This document shows positions 5,532 to 6,479 of a DNA stretch of 6,479 nucleotides, piece by piece. Below the pieces are notes generated by a model, which searched no databases, was not told the origin of the DNA, and saw only the letters and a program-made list of their open reading frames with translations. Position numbers and translations under genes: made by a program. Origin of the DNA: an uncultured Gammaproteobacteria bacterium (GTDB taxonomy: Bacteria; Pseudomonadota; Gammaproteobacteria; Pseudomonadales; Pseudohongiellaceae); NCBI GenBank assembly GCA_903926285.1, contig CAIYIP010000529.1, positions 1 through 6,479 of the forward strand, read 5' to 3'. Each line of letters starts with the position of its first letter. Position 1 is the stretch's first letter.

Positions 5532-5795
5532 GCAAACACTGCACAGGCCCGTAAACGCGCAAAACAAGCTGAAAATCGCCGTCGACACAACGCCAGCTTT
5601 CGTTCTATGGTCCGCACTTACATCAAGAAAGTAGTTACCGCTGTTGAGACCAAAGATTATGACAAGGCTACCGTTGCCTATAACGAAGCTGTACCAGTCA
5701 TAGATCGTATGGCGGATAAAGGAATAATTCATAAAAACAAGGCAGCGCGCCATAAGAGCCGCCTGAATGATTCAATCAAGGCGCTCAGAGCCTGA
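5529..5795 (+). CDS. rpsT: Small ribosomal subunit protein S20
   Basis: S20 binds 16S rRNA early in 30S assembly. The 88-residue protein is strongly basic and helical. Its N-terminus has the arginine- and lysine-rich region (ARKRAKQAENRRRHNAS, about 7-23), then FRSMVRTYIKKV (24-35). The C-terminal block RMADKGIIHKNKAARHKSRL (60-79) is the most conserved part of the family. Length agrees with the E. coli and Pseudomonas proteins (about 87-92). It starts at TTG behind a good AGGAG, stands alone on the plus strand opposite the murJ operon as in related genomes, and is closed by an intrinsic terminator 24 nt after the stop. Likely control is by ppGpp/DksA at the promoter and by S20 feedback on translation, both inferred from the promoter shape and from E. 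coli. Confidence 0.98.
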   Translation: MANTAQARKRAKQAENRRRHNASFRSMVRTYIKKVVTAVETKDYDKATVAYNEAVPVIDRMADKGIIHKNKAARHKSRLNDSIKALRA

Positions 5796-5818
5796 TTGCA
5801 CCTTTAAGTTTTCAGTAG

Positions 5819-5845
5819 AAAAGCCGGCTTCAGCCGGTTTTTTTT
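5819..5845 (+). terminator. Intrinsic terminator of rpsT
   Basis: The stem CCGGC (5824-5828) pairs with GCCGG (5833-5837) around a TTCA loop. It is extended by a G-U pair and the A run at 5819-5822, and is followed by eight T residues (5838-5845). Its place 24 nt after the rpsT stop and its standard shape make it convincing. Confidence 0.93.
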
Positions 5846-5862
5846 GCCTCTGAGTTTACATA

Positions 5863-5876
5863 CCCCCCCCTCCCCC
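5863..5876. repeat. C-rich homopolymer tract (C8-T-C5)
   Basis: Eight C residues (5863-5870), one T and five more C residues lie between the rpsT terminator and the next promoter. On the minus strand this is a G-rich run. It is intergenic, about 100 bp from the next promoter, and no gene reads through it. It could vary in length or be a sequencing error hot spot. Confidence 0.7.
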
Positions 5877-5928
5877 TATCTGCAAGCTAGCGCCGGCCAA
5901 GGCTTTGCCACCGCGTCAATAGCACCTT

Positions 5929-5968
5929 AAGCGTTTACCAAAGAAATATGCCCACAAATGAAGCGTTT
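5929..5968. repeat. Direct repeat AAGCGTTT x2, 32 bp apart
   Basis: AAGCGTTT occurs at 5929-5936 and 5961-5968, 32 bp apart, about three helical turns. The second copy sits between the -35 and -10 of the downstream promoter. Both fit AANCGNTT, the central pattern of many LacI/GalR-family operators, although the outer parts of such operators match poorly. A regulatory role is speculative. Confidence 0.35.
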
Positions 5969-5984
5969 CGTTATAATCATTTGA
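5949..5984 (+). promoter_or_regulatory. Promoter of the DUF6152-like gene
   Basis: A perfect -10 TATAAT (5972-5977) lies 17 nt after a poor -35 (TGCCCA, 5949-5954, 3 of 6 matches). A start near 5984 gives a leader of about 45 nt. The weak -35 suggests that an activator may help. Confidence 0.6.
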
Positions 5985-6028
5985 GCTTCGTTGGCAACAG
6001 GAATTTTCTGTAAATAATAAGGTGCTTT

Positions 6029-6430
6029 ATGAAAACAATTATTAAAACAGCTACATTTTTGTTGTTGGGTTCGGTTTTGCCTGCCGCAACAGTCTCAGCA
6101 CATCACTCTTTTCAAGCCAGTTACGACACTGATGCTGTTATGGAAATCAAAGGCAAACTTGTTCAGCTCAACTTCCGCAATCCACATTCATCCATAATGG
6201 TAATGGCACCTGATGCCAACGGTGTCATGCAGCGCTGGGGAGTTGAGTGGGGTGGTGCGAGTGCCTTGACCCGCCAAGGCTTGACGCGTGATTCATTCAA
6301 ACCGGGTGACGAAGTAGTCATCACTGGCCAGCCCGGCCGCGAAGAAAGCGATCACCGCTTGCGTATGCTGACCATAGTCAGAAGCACCGATGTCTTCGGC
6401 TGGGGTACTAATGGTGAATCTTTCGAATGA
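6029..6430 (+). CDS. Secreted DUF6152-family protein of unknown function
   Basis: I recognise this as resembling the DUF6152 family, whose function is not known. The 133-residue protein begins with a clear Sec signal peptide: basic MKTIIK, a hydrophobic core to about residue 18, and AXA-like VSA at 22-24. The mature protein would thus start HHSF. After that come family-like features: a short beta-rich domain with GKLVQLNFRNPHSSIMV (42-58, including the NPH motif with H53), WGVEWGGASALTRQGLTRDSFKPGDEVVITG (70-100), and a final strand. It would act in the periplasm or be exported. The ATG at 6029 follows AAGG at 6019-6022 with 6 nt spacing. It has its own promoter after the rpsT terminator, so it is not part of the rpsT unit. 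The N-terminal His pair and H53 suggest metal binding, which is inference only. Confidence 0.85.
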   Translation: MKTIIKTATFLLLGSVLPAATVSAHHSFQASYDTDAVMEIKGKLVQLNFRNPHSSIMVMAPDANGVMQRWGVEWGGASALTRQGLTRDSFKPGDEVVITGQPGREESDHRLRMLTIVRSTDVFGWGTNGESFE

Positions 6431-6449
6431 TAAACTGCACCGCAGTTTA
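6431..6449 (+). other. Perfect 8-bp hairpin directly after the DUF6152 stop codon
   Basis: TAAACTGC (6431-6438) and GCAGTTTA (6442-6449) form a perfect stem around the loop ACC, beginning at the base after the TGA. There is no T run after it, so it is not a standard intrinsic terminator. It may stabilise the transcript's 3' end or attenuate read-through to a gene beyond the window. Confidence 0.5.
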
Positions 6450-6479
6450 ACTGCCTGGACATGATCCCGGCGCCATCAA

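Noticed and set aside
6461..6479. Possible start of a next gene (ATG at 6461)
   Set aside because: Only six codons are visible, without a clear Shine-Dalgarno, so it cannot be supported.

Overview
This window looks like ordinary chromosomal DNA from a gammaproteobacterium. The gene order rpsT / murJ-ribF-lspA-fkpB-ispH next to minor type IV pilin genes resembles the Pseudomonas and Escherichia neighbourhood. The S20, RibF and MurJ sequences also read as gammaproteobacterial by eye, and S20 is close to the Pseudomonas form. A DUF6152-type secreted protein at the right end hints at a marine or free-living lineage, but I cannot name a genus. I see no insertion sequence, phage gene, CRISPR array, tRNA or rRNA.

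Layout. Positions 1-560 (minus strand) hold the start of a minor pilin operon: pilV, then the first 18 codons of a pilW-like gene that leaves the window. Positions 561-726 form its leader. It contains a likely sigma70 promoter whose -10 lies in a 14-bp palindrome, a second related inverted repeat, and a hairpin with an AGGA loop upstream of the Shine-Dalgarno, which resembles a CsrA/RsmA site. Positions 727-5323 (minus strand) are one compact housekeeping operon read murJ > ribF > lspA > fkpB > ispH, with a 30-nt gap and then overlaps of 8, 8 and 4 nt. These genes cover the lipid II flippase, FAD synthesis, lipoprotein signal peptidase, an SlpA-type prolyl isomerase and the last enzyme of the MEP isoprenoid pathway. 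The ileS gene that sits between ribF and lspA in E. coli and Pseudomonas is absent.

Positions 5324-5528 are a divergent intergenic region with a good rpsT promoter carrying a GC-rich discriminator. rpsT (5529-5795, plus strand) starts at TTG, as in E. coli, and ends at a clear intrinsic terminator. Positions 5846-6028 contain a C-rich tract and a promoter with a perfect TATAAT for a secreted DUF6152-like protein (6029-6430). A short perfect hairpin follows directly after its stop codon.

Most of the window is core metabolism and envelope biogenesis, and I do not see a new multi-gene system. The points most worth a second look are the possible post-transcriptional control of the pilin operon, the missing ileS together with a slightly atypical RibF, and the His-His amino terminus predicted for the mature DUF6152 protein.
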